Virus record (IMG/VR): IMGVR_UViG_3300030098_001650
Coordinates: 1,492-42,234 of that record
Length of the DNA stretch: 40,743 nt
DNA from: a virus
Reading direction: 5' to 3' (one strand)
The notes under the pieces are model-generated. The model searched no databases. It was given only the letters and a program-made list of their open reading frames with translations, and was not told the DNA's origin. Positions within the stretch are counted from its first letter, which is position 1. Each line of letters starts with the position of its first letter. Of the stretch, positions 40,426 to 40,743 are shown in pieces. The translations under genes and the position numbers were made by a program.

Positions 40426-40743
40426 TTATTTATTGTTATTTTGTTGTTCATTTTTTTTAGACGATCCGCCGAAAAAGAAATCGACCACCGTGTTGACTTT
40501 AGCACTCATAGCCCCGAATATAGTTGAAATAAAACTTATTTCAAATTCACCTAGTTCTAAATCTCTCATTACGAAAAATTTAAACATCATGAAACTTAAT
40601 CCAAAGTATGCTGCTGTAAATAATGTTGCAAGGATCTTTTGAATGAGCGCATCGTCTTTGTACATATCACGAGCGCTTTTTCTATCCTCGACCTCTTGTT
40701 TAAAAGCTTCTGTTTCGGCATCGAGTAATAACCGTCTAAGAGC
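40426..40743 (-). CDS. Holin-like two-pass membrane protein, 5' end outside window
   Basis: The frame is open to the window edge, so the Met at 40665 is probably internal. The visible upstream part LLLDAETEAFKQEVEDRKSA is a charged helix, followed by RDMYKDDALIQKILATLFTA. Two hydrophobic segments follow (about residues 37-57 and 68-82 of the visible part) and then a Lys/Asn/Gln-rich tail after VDFFFGGSSKKN. This head-TM-TM-basic tail layout fits phage holins of the kind found at the start of late operons. It would permeabilise the inner membrane at lysis time. The holin call is by topology and by my recollection of similar sequences; no profile was run. Confidence 0.65.
   Translation of the reverse strand, partial: ALRRLLLDAETEAFKQEVEDRKSARDMYKDDALIQKILATLFTAAYFGLSFMMFKFFVMRDLELGEFEISFISTIFGAMSAKVNTVVDFFFGGSSKKNEQQNNNK

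Noticed and set aside
1-40743. CRISPR array, insertion sequence, integrase or attachment site
   Set aside because: No regularly spaced direct repeats, transposase or recombinase motifs, or terminal inverted repeats were seen on either strand.

Overview
The window is the late (virion assembly and lysis) half of a tailed-phage genome, most likely a podovirus of a marine or aquatic Flavobacteriia/Bacteroidota host. Every supported gene is on the minus strand, packed with overlaps or gaps of a few bases. The DNA is visibly AT-rich, and starts are preceded by A/T-rich leaders, not GGAGG-type Shine-Dalgarno sites, as in Bacteroidota. Two proteins carry flavobacterial-style signal peptides ending in ...AQ/...SQ, and one of these ends in a type IX secretion (T9SS)-like sorting tail. 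No tRNA, integrase, CRISPR, transposon, replication or RNA polymerase gene was seen. Both window ends cut through genes, so this is part of a larger genome.

Layout in transcription order (high to low coordinates). 40743-38338: a holin-like membrane protein (5' end missing), two small beta-rich proteins, two small proteins of unknown role, a possible GroES-like co-chaperonin and a probable small terminase. 38338-30991: large terminase, portal, acidic scaffold and major capsid protein, then a hairpin terminator. 30916-30119: a 265-aa protein isolated between two terminators. 30011-20649: two adaptor/ring-like proteins, a 1938-aa nozzle (gp12-like or muzzle-like) protein and two beta-rich tail proteins. 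20609-7085: the ejection-protein block, with a gp14-like protein ending in a self-cleaving S74-type chaperone, a 314-aa helical protein, a 2290-aa protein with an HExxH metallopeptidase motif, and a 1546-aa protein with a P-loop kinase inside a HAD phosphatase and a twin Cys/His tail. The two giant ORFs meet at an A AAA AAA heptamer, and the -1 frame stays open across the gap. They are therefore probably one protein of about 3,870 aa, made by programmed frameshifting or split by a homopolymer sequencing error.

7043-1: membrane and lysis candidates, two tiny Cys-rich genes, a tail fibre, a small beta protein, an L,D-transpeptidase-like lysin candidate, a beta-barrel outer-membrane protein, a T9SS-like surface stalk protein, and four basic proteins that share the N-terminus MA(F/Y)KMKG but otherwise differ.

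How it fits together: terminase packages DNA through the portal into the scaffolded capsid; the ring and nozzle proteins form a short tail; the giant proteins are probably ejected with the DNA; the fibre binds the host. The region below 4.1 kb is the least conventional part. It appears to combine host-envelope proteins with the MKG-tagged basic proteins and is the best candidate for something undescribed.
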